A stretch of DNA of 5,123 nucleotides from contig PMOP01000233.1 in the NCBI GenBank assembly GCA_003161495.1, positions 1-5,123 of the forward strand, read 5' to 3'. Both the position numbers and the translations under genes were made by a program. The stretch's first letter is position 1. Every line of letters begins with the position of its first letter. The notes under the pieces were generated by a model that saw only the letters and a program-made list of their open reading frames with translations, was not told the DNA's origin and did no database searches. Shown in pieces: positions 1 to 5,123 of this stretch. This DNA is from Acidobacteriota bacterium. Lineage in GTDB: Bacteria; Acidobacteriota; Terriglobia; Acidiferrales; UBA7541.

Positions 1-389
1 AACATAAAGAGATTCAGGTAAGAAAAAAACCGGCGATAGCCCGGATCGTCGTGCATGTACCCCGTGGAATAAATGTGAATCAGCCAGCCCACGCCGGTGA
101 CGACGAGCAGCATGATCACGGTAAGCTGGTCGACCTGCAGCGCGAAGTCGGCCTGAAATCCGCCGGCGGAAATCCAGGTGAAGTAGGTTTTGATCCACGG
201 AATTTGAGCGGGAGAAAGGGAAAGGAATTCGCGCACCGCTTCGAGCGCAGCGAGAAAGGCCAGCGTGGTCGAAGAAAGCGCGACGGCCGAGGCGGCCTTC
301 TTCGGCCAGCGTCCGCCAAAAATACCGTTGGCGGCGGCGCCCATGAGCGGCAGGAGCGGAATAATCCAGAGATAAGAGAGAACCGGCAT
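1..389 (-). CDS. nuoL: NADH-quinone oxidoreductase subunit L, N-terminal part (partial, runs off left edge)
   Basis: This is the start of the large antiporter-like membrane subunit of complex I, which carries part of the proton pumping at the far end of the membrane arm. 129 whole codons are visible, about a fifth of a usual NuoL of 600 to 700 residues. The protein begins MPVLSYLWIIPLLPLMGAAA, a first hydrophobic helix. A second hydrophobic segment spans about residues 33-50. Residues 82-129 then carry the family's N-terminal signature (FALQVDQL, VVTGVGWLIHIYS, GYMHDDPGYRRFF, YLNLFM). The ATG at 389 shares one base with the TGA of nuoK (TGATG). There is only a weak purine stretch (GAAAGA) upstream, so translation is probably coupled to nuoK. 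The frame is open to the window edge. Family assignment is firm from the motifs; NuoM and NuoN are unlikely because of the position after nuoK and the chain-5-type N terminus. Confidence 0.96.
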   Translation of the reverse strand, partial: MPVLSYLWIIPLLPLMGAAANGIFGGRWPKKAASAVALSSTTLAFLAALEAVREFLSLSPAQIPWIKTYFTWISAGGFQADFALQVDQLTVIMLLVVTGVGWLIHIYSTGYMHDDPGYRRFFSYLNLFM

Positions 390-691
390 CAGTCTTTCAA
401 CGAATCCACGTTTTCCACGTCAAGCGTCCCCCGGTTGCGGTGAATGAGGATGATGATCGCCAGTCCCACGGCGGCTTCCGCCGCGGCCACGACGATCACG
501 AAAAAGACGAACACCTGCCCCTGCAACTGGCCGAGCAACCGGCTGAAGGAAACAAAAGCCAGATTGACGGCGTTGAGCATCAGCTCAATGGACATGAAGA
601 TGGTGAGAATGTTGCGCTTGAAAATAAACGCAATCACACCCAATCCGAACAATACGGCGCTGAGCACCAGAAAATAGGATGTCGGAACCAA
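389..691 (-). CDS. nuoK: NADH-quinone oxidoreductase subunit K
   Basis: A small membrane subunit of complex I, related to MrpC, that takes part in proton translocation in the membrane arm. It has 100 residues, the usual size, with three membrane helices at about 5-23, 28-48 and 60-84. The two functionally important buried glutamates of the family are present at the same numbers as in E. coli: E36 in MSIELMLNAVNL and E72 in VAAAEAAVGLAI. The start is a TTG at 691-689, translated as Met. It is chosen because the family typically begins MVP near this point, and no ATG or GTG lies in frame between the upstream TGA at 712-710 and this codon. A GGGGGAG stretch sits only 2 nt before the TTG, closer than usual. 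The TGA stop overlaps the nuoL ATG by one base. Identity is secure; the exact start is less so. Confidence 0.96.
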   Translation of the reverse strand: MVPTSYFLVLSAVLFGLGVIAFIFKRNILTIFMSIELMLNAVNLAFVSFSRLLGQLQGQVFVFFVIVVAAAEAAVGLAIIILIHRNRGTLDVENVDSLKD

Positions 692-693
692 AA

Positions 694-700
694 CTCCCCC
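694..700 (-). promoter_or_regulatory. Purine-rich GGGGGAG before the nuoK TTG start
   Basis: The minus strand reads GGGGGAG, then TT, then the TTG start of nuoK. It is the only strong Shine-Dalgarno-like stretch near the start, but the 2-nt spacing is short. A second candidate, AAGG at about 707-704, lies 12 nt from the TTG, which is long. One of these must serve if TTG is the start; the combination suggests weak or tuned initiation. Confidence 0.4.
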
Positions 701-738
701 ATACCTTTCTCAGAACTTGCCGCTTACTCACGCAACTC

Positions 739-758
739 CCCGCCTCTGAAGAGGCGGG
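739..758. repeat. REP-like intergenic hairpin (8-bp perfect stem, 4-nt loop)
   Basis: Within the 102-bp nuoJ-nuoK gap, CCCGCCTC (739-746) and GAGGCGGG (751-758) form a perfect 8-bp inverted repeat around the loop TGAA. No T-run follows on either strand, so it does not look like an intrinsic terminator, and nuoK and nuoL downstream need the read-through transcript. The stem with its flank GCTACAA resembles short palindromic units I recall as dispersed between genes in Acidobacteriota genomes; that resemblance is from memory and was not searched. A short palindrome, TTCGGGCCGAA (772-782), lies on its nuoJ side. It may shape mRNA stability between the two cistrons, or it may simply be an inserted repeat unit. 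Confidence 0.65.
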
Positions 759-793
759 CTACAACGAACCCTTCGGGCCGAAACGATACGGCC

Positions 794-1297
794 TTAGTCG
801 GAATCTTCGCGGCGCGCCAGGACCAGCGCGCCCAGCAAAGCGATCAAAATCAGGAACGATGTCAACTCAAACGGAAACACGTATTCGCGGAACAGCAGCG
901 ACGACAGGTCGCGCGTGGAAACCATCTCCGGCGGCGCCGACCCAAGGTGCGCCGTGGCGCGCCCTATCCAGTACGCCACTTCCACGAGAAACACAATTCC
1001 CAGCGGCACGCCCACATAACGCGCCAGGCGGCTGACATTCGTGCGCTCTTCCTCGCCGGCGTTCAGCAGCATGATGACAAAAACGAACAGCACCATGATC
1101 GCGCCGGCATACACGATTATCTGCACGGCGGCCACAAATTCCGCGCCCTGCAAGAGATAAAGCCCCGCGAGCGCGACCATGACGACGATGAGCGACAGCG
1201 CGCTGTGAATCGGATGCCGCTGCAGGATCAGGCTGACCGCTCCCGCGACGGTCACGGCCGCGAGGACCAGAAACACCGCGATTTGCGGTGTCATCAT
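794..1297 (-). CDS. nuoJ: NADH-quinone oxidoreductase subunit J
   Basis: A membrane subunit of complex I that sits between NuoH and the antiporter-like subunits and helps pass the conformational signal from quinone reduction to the proton pumps. It has 167 residues, close to the usual 160-200. There are five hydrophobic segments at about 5-24, 32-50, 54-78, 92-112 and 142-161. The family hallmark is clear at residues 52-79: AEFVAAVQIIVYAGAIMVLF followed by VFVIMLLN, which contains the region of the pi-bulge helix. The final helix is FPFELTSFLILIALLGALVL. The start has tandem ATG codons (1297 and 1294); a GAGGA at 1307-1303 lies 5 nt from the first and 8 nt from the second, so either Met could be used. 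It ends with TAA at 796-794. It follows nuoH directly, with no nuoI between. Confidence 0.97.
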   Translation of the reverse strand: MMTPQIAVFLVLAAVTVAGAVSLILQRHPIHSALSLIVVMVALAGLYLLQGAEFVAAVQIIVYAGAIMVLFVFVIMLLNAGEEERTNVSRLARYVGVPLGIVFLVEVAYWIGRATAHLGSAPPEMVSTRDLSSLLFREYVFPFELTSFLILIALLGALVLARREDSD

Positions 1298-1298
1298 C

Positions 1299-1334
1299 GT
1301 GTTCCTCGGTGCTTTCCCCGGGGCGTTCCCCGGC
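1299..1334. repeat. Three imperfect 12-bp tandem units in the nuoH-nuoJ gap, with a GC-rich hairpin
   Basis: On the plus strand the units are GTGTTCCTCGGT (1299-1310), GCTTTCCCCGGG (1311-1322) and GCGTTCCCCGGC (1323-1334). On the transcribed strand each contains a Shine-Dalgarno-like core (GAGGAA, GGGGAA, GGGGAA). Across the second and third units, CCGGGG (1318-1323) and CCCCGG (1328-1333) make a 6-bp perfect stem with a 4-nt loop, placed just upstream of the ribosome binding site of nuoJ. This could influence how much NuoJ is made relative to NuoH. That role is inference only; short GC-rich repeats also arise by slippage. Confidence 0.5.
1303..1307 (-). promoter_or_regulatory. Ribosome binding site of nuoJ
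   Basis: GAGGA on the minus strand is spaced 5 nt from the first and 8 nt from the second of two tandem ATG codons. It is also the last unit of the 12-bp triplicate in the same gap, so two further SD-like GGGGAA copies lie upstream. Confidence 0.7.
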
Positions 1335-1367
1335 GCGCCGCCCGCGTCATTTTCTTGGACTCGAATC

Positions 1368-2594
1368 TCATGGTTGTGTCAGCACAATCGCCAGGCTCGT
1401 AATCACCACGTTCAGGATCGAAAGCGGCAGCAGCAGCTTCCATCCGAAATTCATCAACTGATCGTAGCGGAAGCGCGGCAGCGTGCCGCGCACCCACACG
1501 TAAATAAAAAGGAAAATCCCGACTTTCAGCAGAAACCAGAAGGGGCCCTGCACAAATTCGATTACCGCGGGCAAGCCGAATAATACTCCAAGGCCGAAGA
1601 GTGCGGCGCCCATAACCGGCAGAACAATGCGCCCAAACACGGTGATATAGCGGACGCCGTGCGCGATCAGCGCAAGGCCGGCGATGCCGAAGGCTGCGGC
1701 AGGAATGTAATGCGACCAGGCGAACAGTGCAGTTTGCGGAAGCGGCGAGAGCCATCCGCCAAAAAATAAAATCGTCGCGAGGCAGGAAACCGTAATCATG
1801 CTGGCGTATTCCGCCATAAAGAACATCGCGAATTTGAAGCTGGCATACTCTGTGTGAAACCCGGCGACGAGTTCGGATTCCGCTTCGGCGAGATCGAAGG
1901 GCGCGCGATTGGTCTCGGCCACGGCGGCGGTAAAAAACAGAAAGAAACCCAGGATTTGAGGCATGGGCGAGCCGATCAGATTCCAACGAGGAACGAATCC
2001 CCAATGAAAACCCTGCTGCGAGTTCACAATTTCGCTGAGATTGAATGTGCCGGCCATCAGGATCACGCCCACGACGGACATGGTCAGCGCGAGTTCGTAG
2101 CTGATCATCTGCGCCGAACTGCGCAGGCCGCCAAGCAGAGGATATTTGCTGTTGGACGACCAGCCGGCCAGCGCCACGCCATAAACTCCCATCGACGTGA
2201 TCGCAAACAAAATCAACAGACCAATGTTCAGATTCGTGATGCCCGTCGGCGTCGGCTGGCCGAAGATCGTGAGTCCCTTCGGTCCAAAGGGAATCACGGC
2301 GATGGACGTGATGGCCAGCGACATGGCCAGAAACGGCGCGAGAAAATAAGCGAACTTGTCCGCGCCCGCCGGCGTCACGTCTTCCTTGAACAGAAATTTT
2401 ACGCCATCCGCCAGGGGCTGCAGCAAACCGTGCGGGCCGACGCGATACGGTCCCCATCGCGACTGGATGTGCGCCACGACTTTGCGCTCGAACCATGTGA
2501 GATAGGCGAGCGCCGTCAGCAACACGAACAGCAGAATGACGACTTTCGGCAGCACGACGACGAGAAGCGGATGCTGCGCGGCGAATTCGTTCAC
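1368..2594 (-). CDS. nuoH: NADH-quinone oxidoreductase subunit H, long form
   Basis: The membrane subunit (ND1 family) that anchors the peripheral arm and forms much of the quinone chamber and the entry to the proton path. It has 408 residues against about 325 in E. coli. Hallmarks in order: the FERKVVAHIQSRWGPYRVGP loop (35-54), LQPLADGVKFLFKED (58-72), NLNIGLLILFAITSMGVYGV (121-140), AGWSSNSKYPLLGGLRSSAQ (143-162), the quinone-site loop with ETNRAPFDLAEAESELVAGF and HTEY (227-250), and LPRFRYDQLMNFGWKLLLP (372-390). Between FFGGW (277-281) and FWFLLK (352-357) there are roughly 60 extra residues holding two more hydrophobic stretches (about 298-312 and 322-345). The start is GTG at 2594, overlapping the nuoG TGA as GTGA, with a strong GGAGG 7 nt upstream. 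It ends at TGA 1370-1368. Confidence 0.97.
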   Translation of the reverse strand: MNEFAAQHPLLVVVLPKVVILLFVLLTALAYLTWFERKVVAHIQSRWGPYRVGPHGLLQPLADGVKFLFKEDVTPAGADKFAYFLAPFLAMSLAITSIAVIPFGPKGLTIFGQPTPTGITNLNIGLLILFAITSMGVYGVALAGWSSNSKYPLLGGLRSSAQMISYELALTMSVVGVILMAGTFNLSEIVNSQQGFHWGFVPRWNLIGSPMPQILGFFLFFTAAVAETNRAPFDLAEAESELVAGFHTEYASFKFAMFFMAEYASMITVSCLATILFFGGWLSPLPQTALFAWSHYIPAAAFGIAGLALIAHGVRYITVFGRIVLPVMGAALFGLGVLFGLPAVIEFVQGPFWFLLKVGIFLFIYVWVRGTLPRFRYDQLMNFGWKLLLPLSILNVVITSLAIVLTQP

Positions 2595-4852
2595 GGGCGC
2601 GCCTCCACTTCCACTTCTTCGGCCGCTTCCGGCAGGGAACGCACCATCGTGCAGTAGCGGCTCAAGCTGCCGCTGGTAAACAGCGTGTCGCCCGAGGAAA
2701 AGATGGAGCCGGCCGGAACGTCAAAATTCGCCGTATCGTTGGCGGCGGAAACAGGAGCAGTTCGCTCCGCTTCTCCAAGAAACAGCGTGGCCATAGCCAG
2801 GTCGTAACCAGGAACCGATTTGCGAATCTCGTCGAAGGCGGCTTCCGGCGTGCGCAGCTTGATGGCCTGTCCGAGCCCGCGCAATGCGAGTTGGTAGGAA
2901 AGGATTCGCAGGATATCGAAATCCGAACGCGTGCCCATGACGTCGCCGCCCTTGCGCACAAGTTGCACTTCACCCGCGCTGTTGGTCATGGTGCCGTTTT
3001 TCTCGTACGCAGCGGCGGCAGGCAGGACGATGTCGGCGAGTTGCGCGGTTTCCGTGAGAAACAGATCCTGCACGATGAGTAAATCAAGCTTGCCTGGTTT
3101 TCCAGAGGCGGAAATGCCGAACGTTTTTATCGGGTTCGCGCCGACCACGTAGAGCGCGTGCAACTGCCCCTTGGCCGCGGCCGCCATCATCCCGCGCGCA
3201 TTCATTCCAGGCTTTTCGGGCAGCTTTGCTTCCCACAGCGCGCCGAACTTCGCGCGCGCCTGCGCGTCCGCCATAGAAACGTAGCCGGGAAGCATGTCGG
3301 GGAGTTGCCCCATGTCCGCCGCGCCGCGCGAATTCGCATAGTCCCCAAGCGCCATGTAGCGCGTCTGGCCGGGCAGGGAAGAACCGAATTTCACAAGGTC
3401 GCGAATCGCGGCGCCCGTCAATTCCGCGCCGAACACAATGACGACGTTGCTCTCTTTTTCGAGCGAGGTTTTCAGCGAGGCGAGCCGCTCGATCGTGCCG
3501 CCATCCAGCTGCGCTTCGCCGCCCGCAAGCCATCGCACCGCGGTCGCCTCGCGGCCCTCGGGCACTTCGGCAAATCCGCTGGCCTTGCGCAGAAGCTTGA
3601 TGGATTTGGAATTGACGATGTACAGGCGCGCGCCGCGATGGCGAATCGCGGAACGAATCTGCCAGGCGACCAGCGGGCTCTGCTCGGTCGGATCGTGCCC
3701 GACGAGCAGGACCGCGTCCGCCTCGTACAGCTGCGTCATCGTGGCGCCCGCGGTTGCTGCCTGCGTGCCGAGCGCGGCAATCAGGCTCGCGTAATCGGCC
3801 GTGCGGTGATGGTCGATGTTGTTCGTGCCGATGGATGCGCGCGCGATCCGCCCCAGCAGGTAATTTTCTTCGTTGGTCGTGCGATTCGATCCGATGAACC
3901 CAATCGAATCCGGGCCAAAAGTTTTGTGCGCATCGGCGAGGCGTCGCGAAACCTCAGCTAACGCATCTTCCCAGCTTGACGGCACAAGCTTGCCGTCGCG
4001 CCGCACAAGAGGCAGCTTCAAGCGCTCGGGATGCTTCGTGAAATCAAATCCGAAGCGGCCTTTCACGCACAGAAAATCCTTGTTGAATCCGGAAAGATCT
4101 CGATTGTTGGCGCGCAGAATTTCATTGTTGCGCACGCTCAAAGTGGTTTTGCAGCCATTCGAGCAATGCGTGCATACCGTCGAGACGTAGGACATTTCCC
4201 ACGGGCGTGTCTTGTAGCGATAGGTGCCGCTCGTCAGTGCGCCGACCGGGCAGATGTCGATGCACATGCCGCACTCTTCGCAATCCAGATGATCCTCGCC
4301 GTTGGGAATGATCACCGATTGCGAGCCGCGAGCGCCCACGCCGAGCGCCTTGACGTCCATGCCCTCATCGCACACGCGCACGCAACGAAAACACAAAATG
4401 CATCGCGGCGCATCGTAATAAACCGCTTCCGACCATTTCTGCTCGGGCTGATGCCGCTTTTCCTCGTTGAAGCGGCTCTTGTCCGCGCCATACGTAAATA
4501 CCATGTCCTGCAATTCGCATTCGCCGCCTTTATCGCACACCGGGCAATCGAGTGGATGGTTGGCCAGCAAAAATTCCAGCATGCCCTTGCGCGCTTCATG
4601 CACTTGCGGCGTGCTGGTGCGTACCACCATGCCGGGCATGGCGACGAGCGTGCACGCGGTTTGCAGTTTCGGCGCTTTCTCAACTTCGACCAGGCACATG
4701 CGGCAAGCGGCCTGCAACGAAAGTCCCGGGAAGTAACAGAATGACGGGACTTCGATCCCCATGCGCCGTGCCGCCTCGATCACCAGCGTTCCCGGCGGAA
4801 CGGTTACGTCGCGGTCGTCAATCTTCAGCGTGATGTCTTTTGAATCTGCCAT
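2591..4852 (-). CDS. nuoG: NADH-quinone oxidoreductase subunit G (Fe-S protein, with extra ferredoxin-type motif)
   Basis: The largest subunit of the electron-input arm, carrying electrons from NuoF (N3) towards the quinone site. It has 753 residues. A plant-type [2Fe-2S] domain comes first, with N1b ligands C39, C50, C53 and C67. Next is the His-Cys motif for N5 (H99, C103, C106, C112). Two ferredoxin motifs follow: C151, C154, C157, C161 and C191, C194, C197, C201 (ending CPVGALT). The first three cysteines plus C201 correspond to N4; the remaining four would bind an additional [4Fe-4S] cluster. N7 ligands follow at C227, C230, C234 and C262, with the same spacing as in Thermus Nqo3. Residues from about 280 to 690 are a molybdopterin-oxidoreductase-like fold (VGANPIKTFG at 570-579), expected to hold no molybdenum. 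The C-terminal tail is acidic. The ATG at 4852 has GGGG 4 nt upstream and AAGGA 12 nt upstream. It is 15 bp from nuoF and overlaps nuoH at GTGA. Confidence 0.97.
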   Translation of the reverse strand: MADSKDITLKIDDRDVTVPPGTLVIEAARRMGIEVPSFCYFPGLSLQAACRMCLVEVEKAPKLQTACTLVAMPGMVVRTSTPQVHEARKGMLEFLLANHPLDCPVCDKGGECELQDMVFTYGADKSRFNEEKRHQPEQKWSEAVYYDAPRCILCFRCVRVCDEGMDVKALGVGARGSQSVIIPNGEDHLDCEECGMCIDICPVGALTSGTYRYKTRPWEMSYVSTVCTHCSNGCKTTLSVRNNEILRANNRDLSGFNKDFLCVKGRFGFDFTKHPERLKLPLVRRDGKLVPSSWEDALAEVSRRLADAHKTFGPDSIGFIGSNRTTNEENYLLGRIARASIGTNNIDHHRTADYASLIAALGTQAATAGATMTQLYEADAVLLVGHDPTEQSPLVAWQIRSAIRHRGARLYIVNSKSIKLLRKASGFAEVPEGREATAVRWLAGGEAQLDGGTIERLASLKTSLEKESNVVIVFGAELTGAAIRDLVKFGSSLPGQTRYMALGDYANSRGAADMGQLPDMLPGYVSMADAQARAKFGALWEAKLPEKPGMNARGMMAAAAKGQLHALYVVGANPIKTFGISASGKPGKLDLLIVQDLFLTETAQLADIVLPAAAAYEKNGTMTNSAGEVQLVRKGGDVMGTRSDFDILRILSYQLALRGLGQAIKLRTPEAAFDEIRKSVPGYDLAMATLFLGEAERTAPVSAANDTANFDVPAGSIFSSGDTLFTSGSLSRYCTMVRSLPEAAEEVEVEARP
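2602..2606 (-). promoter_or_regulatory. Ribosome binding site of nuoH inside the end of nuoG
   Basis: GGAGG lies 7 nt before the GTG start of nuoH and supports that GTG as the true start. It is built into the codons for the acidic C-terminal tail of NuoG (EEVEVEARP), so nuoG termination and nuoH initiation are physically coupled at the GTGA overlap. Confidence 0.8.
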
Positions 4853-4867
4853 TTTGCCCCGGGATCC

Positions 4868-5123
4868 TTAGCGCACCGCGGCCATCACGTCGGCCGGCCT
4901 GTACGGACATTTTCCGGATAGATGTTCTTCAAACTCGTGCCGCCATTTCTTGACGATGCTGATGGTAGGCATCGCGGCGGCATCGCCGAGCGGGCAGAAC
5001 GTGCGCCCCAGCATACCTTTCGCCAGATCACCCACCAGATCAATGTCTTCCGGGCGGCCGAAGCCGGCATGGAAGCGGTCCAGCATTTTGCGCAGCCAGC
5101 CCGTGCCTTCGCGGCAGGGAATG
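4868..5123 (-). CDS. nuoF: NADH-quinone oxidoreductase subunit F, C-terminal end (partial, runs off right edge)
   Basis: The NADH- and FMN-binding subunit, where hydride enters complex I. Only the last 84 codons are inside the window. The reading frame enters from the right edge at 5122 and reads IPCREGTGWLRKMLDRFHAG, the conserved end of the N3 cluster motif (CxxCxPCREGTGW). The fourth N3 ligand is the cysteine in RTFCPLGDAAAM, 40 residues after the first visible cysteine. The remainder, ending in HEFEEHLSGKCPYRPADVMAAVR, is the four-helix C-terminal region of the family. Translation stops at TAA 4870-4868, whose last two bases belong to the AAGGA purine run before nuoG. An internal ATG at 5086 is not the start. 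NuoF is favoured over HoxF or NADP-hydrogenase homologues because nuoG, nuoH, nuoJ, nuoK and nuoL follow. Confidence 0.95.
   Translation of the reverse strand, partial: IPCREGTGWLRKMLDRFHAGFGRPEDIDLVGDLAKGMLGRTFCPLGDAAAMPTISIVKKWRHEFEEHLSGKCPYRPADVMAAVR

Larger units (their letters stand above)
1294..1350 (-). other. Possible 18-codon leader ORF overlapping the nuoJ start (doubtful)
   Basis: An ATG at 1350-1348 opens a frame encoding MTRAARRGTPRGKHRGTR, very basic, ending in a TGA (1296-1294) that overlaps the tandem ATG of nuoJ. If translated it would bring ribosomes directly to the nuoJ start. The ATG is preceded by AAGAAA at almost no spacing and has no good ribosome binding site. The peptide lies over the 12-bp tandem units, which gives its repeated GTPRGKHRGT look. 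It matches no part of NuoI that I can recognise. It is probably chance. Confidence 0.15.

Noticed and set aside
739..758. The hairpin as an intrinsic terminator between nuoJ and nuoK
   Set aside because: There is no T-tract after the stem on either strand, and nuoK and nuoL continue the same operon directly downstream.
440..1402. A 320-codon plus-strand open frame opposite nuoK and nuoJ
   Set aside because: The product is rich in His, Arg, Gln and Asp without a recognisable domain, typical of an antisense shadow of membrane protein genes.
1294..2496. A 400-codon open frame on the same strand as nuoH, in another frame
   Set aside because: It lies almost entirely over nuoH, its product is arginine-rich and of low coherence, and nuoH matches its family throughout. 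Long alternative frames are common in GC-rich DNA.
811..2603. Three GGCGCGCC palindromes (811-818, 1332-1339, 2596-2603), two at gene junctions
   Set aside because: An 8-bp all-G/C palindrome is expected to recur in GC-rich DNA; the copies share no flanking sequence.
1854..2657. Plus-strand open frame of 267 codons opposite nuoH
   Set aside because: It spans the nuoH-nuoG junction in antisense, has no family features and reads as an antisense shadow.
3158..3961. Plus-strand open frame of 267 codons opposite nuoG
   Set aside because: It is wholly antisense to the molybdopterin-like domain of nuoG, is Arg/Ala/Gly-rich and has no motif.
4031..4744. Plus-strand open frame of 237 codons opposite the Fe-S part of nuoG
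   Set aside because: The His/Ala/Arg-rich product mirrors the Cys/Met-rich coding strand; no independent evidence of coding.
4857..4867. Adjoining CCCGGG and GGATCC sites between nuoF and nuoG, which look like a cloning polylinker
   Set aside because: The genes on both sides are intact, in canonical order and continuous with native-looking sequence, so this is coincidence.

Overview
The window is a section of a bacterial respiratory complex I (proton-pumping NADH:quinone oxidoreductase) operon. Every gene lies on the minus strand, so transcription runs from high to low coordinates. In transcription order it holds the 3' end of nuoF, then complete nuoG, nuoH, nuoJ and nuoK, and the 5' end of nuoL, which runs off the left edge. 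The DNA is GC-rich and almost fully coding. The only gaps are 15 bp (nuoF-nuoG), 70 bp (nuoH-nuoJ) and 102 bp (nuoJ-nuoK). nuoG/nuoH and nuoK/nuoL overlap at their stop and start codons.

The source is probably a member of Acidobacteriota or a similar environmental Gram-negative lineage. This is inferred from the general look of NuoG, NuoH and NuoL and from a short GC-rich intergenic hairpin of a kind I associate with such genomes. It was not tested by any search.

The genes form one machine. NuoF (FMN, cluster N3) and NuoG (several Fe-S clusters on an inactive molybdopterin-enzyme fold) belong to the cytoplasmic arm that takes electrons from NADH. NuoH is the membrane subunit that helps form the quinone site. 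NuoJ, NuoK and NuoL belong to the proton-pumping membrane arm. The main departure from the textbook F-G-H-I-J-K-L order is that nuoI, encoding the ferredoxin-like subunit with clusters N6a and N6b, is not between nuoH and nuoJ. The 70-bp gap there holds a 12-bp triplicate and a GC-rich hairpin.

Two proteins have extra parts relative to the E. coli subunits. NuoG has a complete second CxxCxxCxxxCP motif, predicting one more [4Fe-4S] cluster. NuoH has roughly 60 additional residues, probably two membrane segments, between its FFGGW and FWFLLK motifs. No mobile element, CRISPR array, RNA gene or new type of system is visible. The window is a core metabolic locus with modest oddities.
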